A DNA stretch of 64,000 nt from Bacteroidota bacterium (GTDB taxonomy: Bacteria; Bacteroidota; Bacteroidia; Flavobacteriales; Weeksellaceae), in the NCBI GenBank assembly GCA_023422635.1, contig JAFAGO010000004.1, positions 1 to 64,000 of the forward strand, written 5' to 3'. A program made the translations under genes and the position numbers. Within the stretch, counting starts at the first letter, position 1, and the number at the start of each line of letters is the position of its first letter. The notes beneath the pieces are model-generated. The model worked only from the letters and a program-made list of their open reading frames with translations. It had not been told where the DNA came from and ran no database searches. Positions 35,777-43,973 of the stretch are shown here, piece by piece.

Positions 35777-36409
35777 TTAATATTCCATTACGAATTCTTC
35801 TTTAGGAACACGAACTTTTTTCATTGGAGCGATCCAATCTTTTTCAGCGTCAGCGTAACCCACATACATTAAAGAAACACTTTTTAAACCAAATTTTTCA
35901 AGTTCTAAAATTTCGTCAACCACAGCGTTATCAAATCCTTCTACCGGAGTAGTGTCTACTTTTAATTCTGCTGCTTGTGCAAGTGCGAATCCTAAAGCGA
36001 TATATGTTTGTCTGGCGGTGTGCGCAAAATTATTTTCTGCAGGCTGATTCAAATAAATTGATTTTAATTTATCGGTATACGATCCAAATCTTCCTCTTGG
36101 TAAACCACGTTCGTCGGTAGTAAAATCATAAACTTTATCAATACGTTCAGCCGTGTAGGTATCCCAAGCAGCAAATAAAATAACGTGTGAACTGTCGCGC
36201 ATACATTCAGGATTTAGCGCGCCTTTCATTAATTTTTCTTTAATTTCTTGGTTCTGAATAACAATCACTTTAAAAGGTTGAAGTCCAGATGAAGTTGGTG
36301 CTAATCTTGCTGCTTCCACAATTTTATCAATGTTTTCTTGACTCACTTTTTTTGTTGGATCATACGCTTTTACGGCGTGTCTCCAATTTAAATCTTCTAG
36401 TAATGACAT
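35777..36409 (-). CDS. Nitroreductase-family NAD(P)H oxidoreductase
   Basis: 210-residue flavoprotein of the NfsB/nitroreductase fold. The N-terminal RHAVKAYDPTKKVSQENIDKIVEAARLAPTSSGLQPFKVIVI block (about 10-52) forms the FMN site; a second flavin contact lies in LEKFGLKSVSLMYVGYAD. Last gene of the ohrR operon (24 bases after the DUF1304 gene), so likely part of an oxidative or electrophile response. Substrate unknown. Confidence 0.9.
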   Translation of the reverse strand: MSLLEDLNWRHAVKAYDPTKKVSQENIDKIVEAARLAPTSSGLQPFKVIVIQNQEIKEKLMKGALNPECMRDSSHVILFAAWDTYTAERIDKVYDFTTDERGLPRGRFGSYTDKLKSIYLNQPAENNFAHTARQTYIALGFALAQAAELKVDTTPVEGFDNAVVDEILELEKFGLKSVSLMYVGYADAEKDWIAPMKKVRVPKEEFVMEY

Positions 36410-36432
36410 ATTTTTATTTTTTTTGTATTAAT

Positions 36433-36801
36433 TTATTTTGATAAAAGAACAAACAATATCGCAAGTAATGCGGGTAATGCTTGCACGAAAAATATTTTTT
36501 TGCTGGCAGTAAGTGCTCCAAAAATTCCTGCTACCGCAACACATCCTAAAAAGAACAATCGAATATTGGTGCTCCATTCAGGATCTGAAATTAGAAAAGA
36601 CCATCCCAAACCTGCAACTAAAAACCCATTGTAAAGTCCCTGATTTGCCGCTAAACCTTTAGTTGGCTTAAATAATTCTTTCGGTAAGGAATCGCCGAAC
36701 GTTTTTTTTCCTGCAGTTTCCCAAGCAAACATTTCCATCCAAAGAATATACAGATGTTCAATGGCGACCAAAGCTGTTAAAAGTATTGCGACTGTTTGCA
36801 T
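36433..36801 (-). CDS. DUF1304 membrane protein
   Basis: 122 residues and four predicted helices, with ALVAIEHLYILWMEMFAWETAGKKTFG at the start and NQGLYNGFLVAGLGWSF in the middle, the DUF1304 signature. Function unknown. Sits 10 bases after ohr in the same operon. Confidence 0.9.
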   Translation of the reverse strand: MQTVAILLTALVAIEHLYILWMEMFAWETAGKKTFGDSLPKELFKPTKGLAANQGLYNGFLVAGLGWSFLISDPEWSTNIRLFFLGCVAVAGIFGALTASKKIFFVQALPALLAILFVLLSK

Positions 36802-36811
36802 AATGAATTAA

Positions 36812-37237
36812 TTAATCGTTATTGGATACGGATAATTTTACTTCGATATTTCCACGCGTTGCATTGGAATAGGGGCATACTTGGTGCGCTTTTTCAATTA
36901 AAGCTTGCGCTTCCTCTATCGTTACGCCCGGAATGTTGGCGTGCAACTCTGCCTCTAAACCATAACCACCATTTTCTAACTGTCCGATTCCAACTTTTGC
37001 AGTAACAGATGTTTCACCGGTTTTGATTTTTGCTGCGCGAATAACGGTATTTAAAGCACTATCGAAACACGCAGAATATCCTGCTGCAAAAAGCATTTCT
37101 GGATTTGCATAATCGTCGTTTGCTCCACCTAAAGCTTTCGGATAGCGAATATCAAGGTCAAAAATTCCATTTTCACTTTTTACATGTCCGTTTCTTCCTC
37201 CTGCGGCAGTAGCGCCTGTTGTATACAATGTTTTCAT
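36812..37237 (-). CDS. ohr: Organic hydroperoxide reductase Ohr
   Basis: Thiol peroxidase of the Ohr/OsmC family that reduces organic hydroperoxides. 141 residues; peroxidatic C57 in AAGYSACFDSAL and resolving C121 in AHQVCPYSNATRGN, with the catalytic Arg/Glu framework in the N-terminal half. Its start overlaps the ohrR stop (ATGA), so the two are translationally coupled. Confidence 0.95.
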   Translation of the reverse strand: MKTLYTTGATAAGGRNGHVKSENGIFDLDIRYPKALGGANDDYANPEMLFAAGYSACFDSALNTVIRAAKIKTGETSVTAKVGIGQLENGGYGLEAELHANIPGVTIEEAQALIEKAHQVCPYSNATRGNIEVKLSVSNND

Positions 37238-37662
37238 TTTTTTTGTAAAATATTAAGTAGATTGTTAATATTTAATTTTAGATTTTTAATTTCTTCTTCT
37301 GAAATGGCTAAACTTTTAAACATTTTTGAAGGAATTTCTACTGCTTTTTCCTGAAGCGAACTTCCTTCATTGGTAAGATTAATTTGTACGACGCGTTCAT
37401 CTTTTGGATTTCTATTTCTGTGGATTAAATTTTTCTGTTCCAATCTTTTAAGTAATGGCGTTAAGGTGCCACTATCGAGATTCAATTTTTCACCCAATTG
37501 CGATACCGTTTGCTCTTTCGATTCCCAAAGAATTAGCATTACCAAATATTGTGGATAAGTAAGATCGAGCTCTGCAAGAAAAGGCCGATACTTATTCACA
37601 ATTTCTTTCGCTAATGCGTAAATCGGAAAACAAAGTTGGTTGTCTATTTTTAACTGGTCCAT
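37234..37662 (-). CDS. ohrR: MarR-family peroxide sensor OhrR
   Basis: MarR-type winged-helix repressor, 142 residues from the ATG followed by DQLKIDNQLCF. The single N-terminal Cys (C11, in NQLCFPIYALAKEIV) is in the place of the redox Cys of OhrR proteins and is oxidised by organic peroxide, causing release from DNA. Winged-helix segment: QTVSQLGEKLNLDSGTLTPLLKRLEQKNLIHRNRNPKDERVV. The frame extends 7 codons upstream to 37683 but the internal ATG fits the family. A palindrome upstream is a matching operator. First gene of the four-gene operon. Confidence 0.92.
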   Translation of the reverse strand: MDQLKIDNQLCFPIYALAKEIVNKYRPFLAELDLTYPQYLVMLILWESKEQTVSQLGEKLNLDSGTLTPLLKRLEQKNLIHRNRNPKDERVVQINLTNEGSSLQEKAVEIPSKMFKSLAISEEEIKNLKLNINNLLNILQKK

Positions 37663-37685
37663 TATTCTGGTTTGAATTAACACTG

Positions 37686-37693
37686 CAAATATA
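37686..37693 (-). promoter_or_regulatory. -7 box of the ohrR operon
   Basis: TATATTTG on the minus strand, 23 bases before the chosen ohrR ATG and 10 bases downstream of the OhrR-like operator. Confidence 0.55.
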
Positions 37694-37703
37694 GTGTAAA
37701 ATT

Positions 37704-37719
37704 AAATTGCACACAATTT
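37704..37719 (-). promoter_or_regulatory. OhrR-type operator
   Basis: Inverted repeat AAATTG-CACA-CAATTT, 16 bp, with perfect 6-bp arms; it extends to TTAAATTG/CAATTTTA with one mismatch. It lies between the -33 region and the -7 box of the ohrR operon. The arms match the AATTG/CAATT-type sites described for OhrR/MarR repressors. Confidence 0.6.
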
Positions 37720-37782
37720 TATTTTGTAAAAGTTTATTATGTTTTTCTGTTGTTTATTTTTAACACATTGTAAATGAGAGGT

Positions 37783-38274
37783 TTATTTTTTAATTAAATT
37801 GAGAATTGCTTGAATGTTTTCGTTTTTGAGTACTCCAGGATTTCTAAAAACCACGTTGTAGTTTTCATCAAATAAAATCCATAGCGGAAAACCAATAATG
37901 CCATCTGCAGATTTTCCAAAGTTTTCTACAAAATCGTTTCCATCTTTAAATGAATAAGTATTGAAGGTAATTGCACCGATTTCTTCTACCGTCCAAGAGA
38001 AATAATAGACTTGGGAATCTAATCTTTTTTGAAGTTCAGCATCTTTTTGAATCCTTTTCTGTTGCATCATACAATAAATACACGTTTGAGAACTGATGTT
38101 CATGATGATGTATTTCGGTTTTTGCTGCATTTTTTGGTTTAATTCGTCAAAAGAAAATTGAGCATTTATAGTATTGAAAAAGAAGGGTAGTAAAATAGTA
38201 AATACCCTCAGCAAAGATTTTTGCCAAGGATATTTTTTAATGAAGTAAAATAAAGTGAAACTAAAATAATTCAT
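37783..38274 (-). CDS. Secreted thioredoxin-like protein
   Basis: 163 residues with a hydrophobic signal segment (LLRVFTILLPFFFNTINAQ, about residues 21-39) and a thioredoxin-like fold with a CIYC motif (about residues 63-66, after MNISSQT) in place of WCGPC. No Trp before the first Cys. A second conserved segment, GIIGFPLWILFDENYNVVF, is the cis-Pro side. It lies 12 bases downstream of the TonB receptor gene and should be co-transcribed; the CxxC may reduce or metallate something brought in by the receptor. Confidence 0.72.
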   Translation of the reverse strand: MNYFSFTLFYFIKKYPWQKSLLRVFTILLPFFFNTINAQFSFDELNQKMQQKPKYIIMNISSQTCIYCMMQQKRIQKDAELQKRLDSQVYYFSWTVEEIGAITFNTYSFKDGNDFVENFGKSADGIIGFPLWILFDENYNVVFRNPGVLKNENIQAILNLIKK

Positions 38275-38286
38275 ATTTGAAGGGGA

Positions 38287-40599
38287 CTAAAGACTGTATC
38301 GCAGTCCCAAATATCCAATTCTGCCTTGCTGAGGTGTATAATTGTACTCCGTATCAAAGTGTAATCCGCCGTAGGTTGTAGAGCGATCGTTGAACGGATC
38401 GTCCGTATTCACCAAAACATATTTTGGAGTATAGTTGAAGATGTTTTTCATTCCACAGTAAAGTTGAATTTTATTGAGTTTGTATGTTGCTTGTACATTC
38501 ATTTTGGTAAACCAAGGCGAACGCGCTGGGCGAGGATCTTTCACGCTTCCTGTAACATTTCCAGAAGCGTCAAAAGTTTGCATTATCGACTGTGTGGGTA
38601 AAACCATCGGCCCCTTCCAATCTCCTGTAATATCAATGGTAAACGATTTTGAAAAATCGTAGCTGGCAGAATATACGCCCATCCATCGTGGTGAAAATTC
38701 AAAATCTCTAGCCAAAACTTTATTGCTTATGGCGTTTCCTTTATCATCTCTTTGGTATTCAAAAAGTTGTGCTTTGTTGTAGGAAATACCTCCTGTCAAT
38801 CGCAATGGGAAACTGAAATTTAGGGCAACATCCAAAGAAGCACCGATATTTCTCGCATATTCATCGCCATCCACATTAAAGTACGTTAAGGTTTTAAATT
38901 CGTCATTCCGGATGGGGTAAATTTTGTTGAAAAAGTGAGTGTAATAGGCCGCGAGATTGTAGGTTAATCCTATGGTTTCTGTGGCAACTCTACCTTCGTA
39001 ATCAACCGTACCGCTAATTGATTTTTCGGGTTTTAGGTTTTCTCCAAATTGTGCTTCGTATTGTCCACTAAGTGCACGGTGATCTTCACTGAAAATGTTA
39101 ACAACGCGATATCCAGTTCCAACACTTGCTCTCAAAGTATTATTGGAATTGGGAGCGTATTTAAAGGCAACCCTAGGCGAATGCACCATATTTTTATGAC
39201 TGCCGTTGGCGGATTGTGTTTTATCAAAGTCGAAACGATAGCCGAGTAACAAACTCGTTTTTTCGCCAGTTTTCCATAAATCTTGTACAAATATTCCCGG
39301 TAAATAGGTTTCAAAAGGAAAATGACCATTGTTCGAGGCAACTGTATTGTCTTTGAACCAAGTATATCGGTAAGCCACTCCAGCAAGAATATCATGATTT
39401 CCCAATTTTTTATCCCAATATACTTGTCCGAAAGCGGTTTTTTGATGGGCCATAAATAGTTCTGTACCATAAGCCGAATTTTGGTCGTGTTGATTATACG
39501 ATGCTTGAATGGTTACATTTTCTTCGATGGGCAACTGCCATTTTCCGACAGCTTCGAATCGACTGGTGTATACAGATTCTTGGTTTTTCATGTCATCTGC
39601 AAATTGTGCATCAGGATGTACACTTCGAACTTTTTGCATCCATTCTTGTTTTTCAGTTTCGGATAAAAATCTGGGCACTCGAAATCCTTTCGCATACTTT
39701 TCGTTATAGATAGTGTATCCGTTTGGTAGAACGATATCGGCATTATATCCATCGGAAAAGGTATCGTTATTCAATTCATTAAACTCTACAAAGCCACGAT
39801 GATTTTTGTTCCATCCTAGTTCGCCGCCATTTCGATTTTCATTATAATACCGAAGCGATACACTTGCGGCTTTATCAAATTTCTGTTTAAAATCCCATTT
39901 GTTAAAAAGTGAAATTCTTTTTTCTAGTGTTTTATCAGTATACCCATCTTTGTTGAGGTCTTTTGGAGTATTGTACAAATAGCCATCTGCGTTAAAAAGC
40001 GTAGAAATATTTTCGTTGATACGACTTCCAAAACCCCAATTTCCAGAAAGTTCGCCCCAAGTTGAGGAATTGTAATCCATGAAAACTTTCGGCGCCTGAC
40101 TTGCTTTTTTTGTGATGATGTTGATAACGCCGCCAATCGCTTCGGAGCCATAAAGCGAAGAAGCCGGTCCTTTTACAATTTCAACTTGCTGAATAATACT
40201 ATTGGGAATTCCACTTAAGCCGTACACTGTAGAAAGTGCACTTACGATCGGCATTCCGTCGATTAATACCATTGTGTAGGGACCTTGCATTCCGTTGATA
40301 CCGATATCGGCCGTGTTGCACATATTACAGTTCACTTGGGGGTTTAACCCATTGATTTGGTAAAGAGCATCCAGCACATTTGACGTTGGATTTTTTTGAA
40401 ACAATTTGGATGATATAATCGTTATGGGTACCGGACTGTCGGATTTTTTAACCTGTTTTAATGTACCAGTTATAACTACCTCATCTACATCTTTTGTAAC
40501 AATATTATCTTTTGAATAAGGATTCGTGGACTGCGCACCAACCATCACAGATAAAGTTGAAAGCGATAATGTAAGTAAGAATGTATTTATTTTATTCAT
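38287..40599 (-). CDS. TonB-dependent receptor with CNMC motif
   Basis: 770-residue outer-membrane receptor: signal peptide (cleaved near VMVGAQ), TonB-box-like VDEVVITGTL at about 38-47, plug domain with VEIVKGPASSLYGSEAIGGVINIITKK, and a 22-strand barrel ending in GYLGLRYSL. In the plug, NPQVNCNMCNTADIGINGM contains two Cys spaced CxxC at residues 91 and 94, then GMQGPYTMVLIDGMPI. Such a plug CxxC suggests a metal or thiol-binding role, but the ligand is unknown. No carboxypeptidase-regulatory N domain, so not a SusC. Preceded by a palindrome over the promoter; followed by a secreted thioredoxin-like gene. Confidence 0.88.
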   Translation of the reverse strand: MNKINTFLLTLSLSTLSVMVGAQSTNPYSKDNIVTKDVDEVVITGTLKQVKKSDSPVPITIISSKLFQKNPTSNVLDALYQINGLNPQVNCNMCNTADIGINGMQGPYTMVLIDGMPIVSALSTVYGLSGIPNSIIQQVEIVKGPASSLYGSEAIGGVINIITKKASQAPKVFMDYNSSTWGELSGNWGFGSRINENISTLFNADGYLYNTPKDLNKDGYTDKTLEKRISLFNKWDFKQKFDKAASVSLRYYNENRNGGELGWNKNHRGFVEFNELNNDTFSDGYNADIVLPNGYTIYNEKYAKGFRVPRFLSETEKQEWMQKVRSVHPDAQFADDMKNQESVYTSRFEAVGKWQLPIEENVTIQASYNQHDQNSAYGTELFMAHQKTAFGQVYWDKKLGNHDILAGVAYRYTWFKDNTVASNNGHFPFETYLPGIFVQDLWKTGEKTSLLLGYRFDFDKTQSANGSHKNMVHSPRVAFKYAPNSNNTLRASVGTGYRVVNIFSEDHRALSGQYEAQFGENLKPEKSISGTVDYEGRVATETIGLTYNLAAYYTHFFNKIYPIRNDEFKTLTYFNVDGDEYARNIGASLDVALNFSFPLRLTGGISYNKAQLFEYQRDDKGNAISNKVLARDFEFSPRWMGVYSASYDFSKSFTIDITGDWKGPMVLPTQSIMQTFDASGNVTGSVKDPRPARSPWFTKMNVQATYKLNKIQLYCGMKNIFNYTPKYVLVNTDDPFNDRSTTYGGLHFDTEYNYTPQQGRIGYLGLRYSL

Positions 40600-40624
40600 A
40601 GATTAAGTTTAATATTTCATTATG

Positions 40625-40632
40625 CAAATATA
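40625..40632 (-). promoter_or_regulatory. -7 box of the TonB receptor gene
   Basis: TATATTTG on the minus strand, 25 bases before the receptor ATG. Confidence 0.6.
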
Positions 40633-40637
40633 AAAAG

Positions 40638-40651
40638 TTAGATTAATCTAA
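40638..40651 (-). promoter_or_regulatory. 14-bp palindrome over the TonB receptor promoter
   Basis: TTAGATTAATCTAA, a perfect palindrome starting 5 bases upstream of the -7 box, so it should lie in the spacer of the promoter. Its shape (TTAGnnTAAnCTAA-like, no central gap) resembles sites of DtxR/MntR-type metalloregulators; that identification is an inference. Confidence 0.45.
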
Positions 40652-40823
40652 TAAAATAATAAGCGAGTTCTAATGTTTGGATCATAAATCGTTTGGCATT
40701 CGATTTTACATCTTTTAAGATTCTTTTTATGAAATGTTTTAAAAGGGGTACGAAAGCGCTGTTAGCGAGAATTTCGATTAGTTTTGGTATTGTTATTGTT
40801 AAGAAAAAGCAAATAAATATTCT

Positions 40824-41771
40824 ATGAAAATTCTTTGGCAGAGCTTTGCTTTGGTGTTGCTCATGTTGGTGGTACAATGTAAAAAGGAAACCAATTCGGC
40901 TACTTCTTCTACTGGAAATTCAGCGCAGGATTCAGCGTCCGTTCAAAAGGAAGAAGAACCAGCAAAGCCAGTGATTTCTTATACCAATTTCGTTTTTCCT
41001 AAAAACAAGAAAGATTCTGCAATGTCGGCTTTCAACGATAAATATTCAAAAGAAGAACAGTATGTTATTTTGGCGATAAATCGATTGGATTTGAAGAATA
41101 AATGGCGTGCAGATACCTTGGTTATTCCCAATACGATTGATTCTACCTTAATGGCGTATTCGCCGTTTCCCGTACAATTGGATGTGTTGAAGGACGTGAA
41201 AAAGTTTGTTGTGTTTTCGTACCCGATTCAGGCCTATGCCGTTTATAATAATGGAAGTTTGCAGAAATGGGGACCTACAAGCATGGGAAAAAAATCAGCA
41301 CAAACCAAACGAGGACTTATGTTTACGAATTGGAAAAAAGAATTAGCTATTTCCACCGTAAATAAAAATTGGAAATTGCCGTATAATTTTAATGTAGAAA
41401 ATCATTTGGGCATCGGTTGGCATGAATATGATTTGCCTGCGTATCCCGCATCTCATTCGTGCTTACGACTTTTGAGAGATGATGCAAAGTGGATGTATAA
41501 TTACGGAGAACAATGGATTTTGAATAAAGGTGGCGCGACAATTCGTGCTAAAGGTACACCTGTAATTGTTTTTGGCGATTTTGATTGGGACGGTAAAAAA
41601 CCTTGGAAGAATCTTTCAGGAAACGGAAAGGCAAACGATATTTCTGTAGATGAATTGAATTCAATTATTCAACCGCATTTGGATGAAATTTTAAAAGAAC
41701 AAAAAAATAGGGAAGAGGTTTTGTCGCAAATAAATGCTGAAAAAACCGATACTCAATCACCTACTTCCTAA
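40824..41771 (+). CDS. L,D-transpeptidase lipoprotein (YkuD domain)
   Basis: 315 residues with a lipoprotein signal (LLMLVVQC, lipid-attached Cys about residue 19) followed by a Ser/Thr/Ala-rich linker. The YkuD domain ends in ENHLGIGWHEYDLPAYPASHSCLRLLRDDAKWMY: catalytic Cys of the SHxCxR motif with its His. Such enzymes make 3-3 peptidoglycan cross-links or attach proteins to the wall. Long compared with a bare YkuD domain; convergent with the following small membrane protein gene. Confidence 0.87.
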   Translation: MKILWQSFALVLLMLVVQCKKETNSATSSTGNSAQDSASVQKEEEPAKPVISYTNFVFPKNKKDSAMSAFNDKYSKEEQYVILAINRLDLKNKWRADTLVIPNTIDSTLMAYSPFPVQLDVLKDVKKFVVFSYPIQAYAVYNNGSLQKWGPTSMGKKSAQTKRGLMFTNWKKELAISTVNKNWKLPYNFNVENHLGIGWHEYDLPAYPASHSCLRLLRDDAKWMYNYGEQWILNKGGATIRAKGTPVIVFGDFDWDGKKPWKNLSGNGKANDISVDELNSIIQPHLDEILKEQKNREEVLSQINAEKTDTQSPTS

Positions 41772-41773
41772 TG

Positions 41774-42295
41774 TTATTTTTTTTCGTGGGGTAAGGTAGA
41801 TTCTTCCGCAAATTTTCGGAGAAGTTGCATTTCCGATTTTGCTTTCGCTTGTCCAAACCGAGCCGCAAGGTAAGTGCAGATCGTAAGTACAATTACGACA
41901 AAAGATGCGGTTAATGCCCAAGGAAATTCGTTGCTGTTAATTTGGTTTTCAACAAACCACATTGTGAAAAACGTCATCCACAAAATTCCCCACAGAAAGT
42001 AAAGAAACATAAAAAACGTCCAAACGGAAGAACTTGGTCCGAAAACGCCTCTAATTACGGTGGTGTTTTCCTCTTTTTCAGTTCGTAAAGAAAGATGAGG
42101 TTTCCAGAATGGATCTTCACTGGTTTTTACTTCAATATGGGCGATTTCTCGGTTAATATTTCCTGAAAATTCGCTTGTATTGCGTTGTAAATACGCTTTC
42201 AAATTCTGCTCGTATTCCAATGGCTCCAAGTGGGTGTACATTTTAAATCTCGGTCTGTTACGAATTTTATCCAAAGTGGTTTGTTCTGTTTTCAT
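41774..42295 (-). CDS. Two-helix membrane protein of unknown function
   Basis: 173 residues: a soluble N-terminal half, two hydrophobic helices (about residues 90-112 and 126-146, SVWTFFMFLYFLWGILWMTFF and WALTASFVVIVLTICTYLA), and a charged C-terminal tail. No recognised domain. Convergent with the L,D-transpeptidase gene (2 bases between stops). Confidence 0.7.
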   Translation of the reverse strand: MKTEQTTLDKIRNRPRFKMYTHLEPLEYEQNLKAYLQRNTSEFSGNINREIAHIEVKTSEDPFWKPHLSLRTEKEENTTVIRGVFGPSSSVWTFFMFLYFLWGILWMTFFTMWFVENQINSNEFPWALTASFVVIVLTICTYLAARFGQAKAKSEMQLLRKFAEESTLPHEKK

Positions 42296-42346
42296 CTTTT
42301 CGCTCTTTAATATATCAGGAATACTTCAATTCATTAATGAAATGTA

Positions 42347-42374
42347 CAAAAAAAGCTGCAGATGTTCTGCAGCT
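42347..42374 (-). terminator. Intrinsic terminator after ahcY
   Basis: Perfect nine-pair stem AGCTGCAGA / TCTGCAGCT, 3-base loop, T run on the minus-strand side. Confidence 0.88.
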
Positions 42375-42412
42375 CAATTTATGATTAAGAAATTTTCTTT
42401 ATCATTTCCAGA

Positions 42413-43726
42413 TTAATATCTGTAATATTCTGGTTTGAAAGGGCCTTCCACTTCAACACCAATATATTTCGCTTGAGTTTCGGAAAGGGTTTCTAATTCA
42501 ACACCAATTTTAGCCAAGTGAAGGGCTGCTACTTTTTCATCTAATTTCTTAGGAAGCATATACACTTGGTTTTCATAAGCATCGGTATTGGTCCACAATT
42601 CAATTTGTGCCAATGTTTGGTTAGAGAATGAGTTGCTCATAACGAAAGATGGATGACCGGTTGCACAACCTAAATTTACCAAACGACCTTCCGCTAAAAT
42701 AATAATATCAACACCATCAATATTGTAAATATCTACCTGAGGTTTCACTTCAGTTTTTTTATCGCCGTAGTTTTCGTTCAACCACGCCATATCAATTTCA
42801 TTATCGAAATGCCCAATGTTACATACAATGGTTTTATCCTTCATTTTTTTGAAGTGTTCTGCTCTTACGATATTGAAGTTACCTGTAGTGGTAATTACGA
42901 TATCGGCTTGTGCAACAACGGTTTCTAATTTTTTAACTTCATAACCGTCCATTGCTGCTTGTAGTGCACAAATAGGATCGATTTCGGTTACCGTAACAAT
43001 TGCTCCGGTTCCACGGAAAGAGGCTGCGGTACCTTTACCAACATCTCCGTATCCGCAAACAACCACTCTTTTACCGGCAAGCATCACATCGGTTGCTCTT
43101 CTGATAGCATCTACAGCGGATTCTCTACAGCCATATTTATTATCAAATTTAGATTTTGTAACGGAATCGTTCACGTTAATTGCGGGCACTAATAGTGTTC
43201 CGTTTTTCATTCTTTCGTACAATCTGTGAACACCTGTTGTGGTTTCTTCAGAAAGACCTTTAATTTCTTTTGCTAATTCTGGATATTGGTCGAATACCAT
43301 ATTGGTTAAATCGCCACCATCGTCCAAAATCATATTTAAAGGTTTTCTTTCTTCACCAAAGAAAAGGGTTTGTTCAATGCACCAATCGAATTCTTCAGCG
43401 TTCATACCTTTCCACGCATATACTGGGATTCCCGCAGCTGCAATTGCTGCCGCCGCATGATCTTGAGTAGAGAAAATGTTACAAGAAGACCAAGTAACTT
43501 CTGCACCAAGTGCTACTAAGGTTTCAATAAGAACTGCTGTTTGAATTGTCATGTGAAGACAACCTGCAATTCGAGCGCCTTTCAAAGGTTGCGATGGTCC
43601 ATATTCTTCACGAATTGCCATTAATCCTGGCATTTCTGCTTCTGCTAATGTAATTTCTTTTCTACCCCAATCGGCTAAAGAAATGTCCTTCACTTTGTAA
43701 GGAATGTATTGTGTTGTTGTGCTCAT
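42413..43726 (-). CDS. ahcY: S-adenosylhomocysteine hydrolase
   Basis: Reversible hydrolysis of S-adenosylhomocysteine to adenosine and homocysteine; keeps methyltransferases uninhibited. 437 residues: NAD-binding loop GKRVVVCGYGDVGKGTAASFRG, substrate region NIFSTQDHAAAAIAAAGIPVYAWKG, and the C-terminal LGVELETLSETQAKYIGV...GPFKPEYYRY end typical of the family. The longer frame (to 43867) would start upstream of its own -7 box, so the start is placed at MSTTTQ. Monocistronic. Confidence 0.96.
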   Translation of the reverse strand: MSTTTQYIPYKVKDISLADWGRKEITLAEAEMPGLMAIREEYGPSQPLKGARIAGCLHMTIQTAVLIETLVALGAEVTWSSCNIFSTQDHAAAAIAAAGIPVYAWKGMNAEEFDWCIEQTLFFGEERKPLNMILDDGGDLTNMVFDQYPELAKEIKGLSEETTTGVHRLYERMKNGTLLVPAINVNDSVTKSKFDNKYGCRESAVDAIRRATDVMLAGKRVVVCGYGDVGKGTAASFRGTGAIVTVTEIDPICALQAAMDGYEVKKLETVVAQADIVITTTGNFNIVRAEHFKKMKDKTIVCNIGHFDNEIDMAWLNENYGDKKTEVKPQVDIYNIDGVDIIILAEGRLVNLGCATGHPSFVMSNSFSNQTLAQIELWTNTDAYENQVYMLPKKLDEKVAALHLAKIGVELETLSETQAKYIGVEVEGPFKPEYYRY

Positions 43727-43749
43727 ACTTTTTTGATTGAATAACGGTG

Positions 43750-43757
43750 CAAATTTA
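43750..43757 (-). promoter_or_regulatory. -7 box of ahcY
   Basis: TAAATTTG on the minus strand, 23 bases before the ATG; it rules out the upstream reading-frame extension. Confidence 0.6.
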
Positions 43758-43942
43758 CAATTAAATCTTTGAAACGAAAAAGCACATCTGTTAACGAATG
43801 ATAATTTTGAAAATGAGCGCGATGAAGATTTTTTTTTGATGAATTGTAAAGTAAACTTTTGGACCAATTTTACAATGTGAACATTTTATCGTGAAATAAG
43901 AGATTTTTGGTGAATTCATTATTTGTTCTCATTCTAAATAAC

Positions 43943-43950
43943 TATGTTTG
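43943..43950 (+). promoter_or_regulatory. -7 box (with -33 TTTG) of the HugZ-like gene
   Basis: TATGTTTG, 23 bases before the ATG, with a TTTG -33 element at 43922-43925 (17-base spacer). The best two-part match to the Bacteroidota promoter in the window. Confidence 0.65.
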
Positions 43951-43973
43951 TAGGGTAAAAAATTGATAATATA

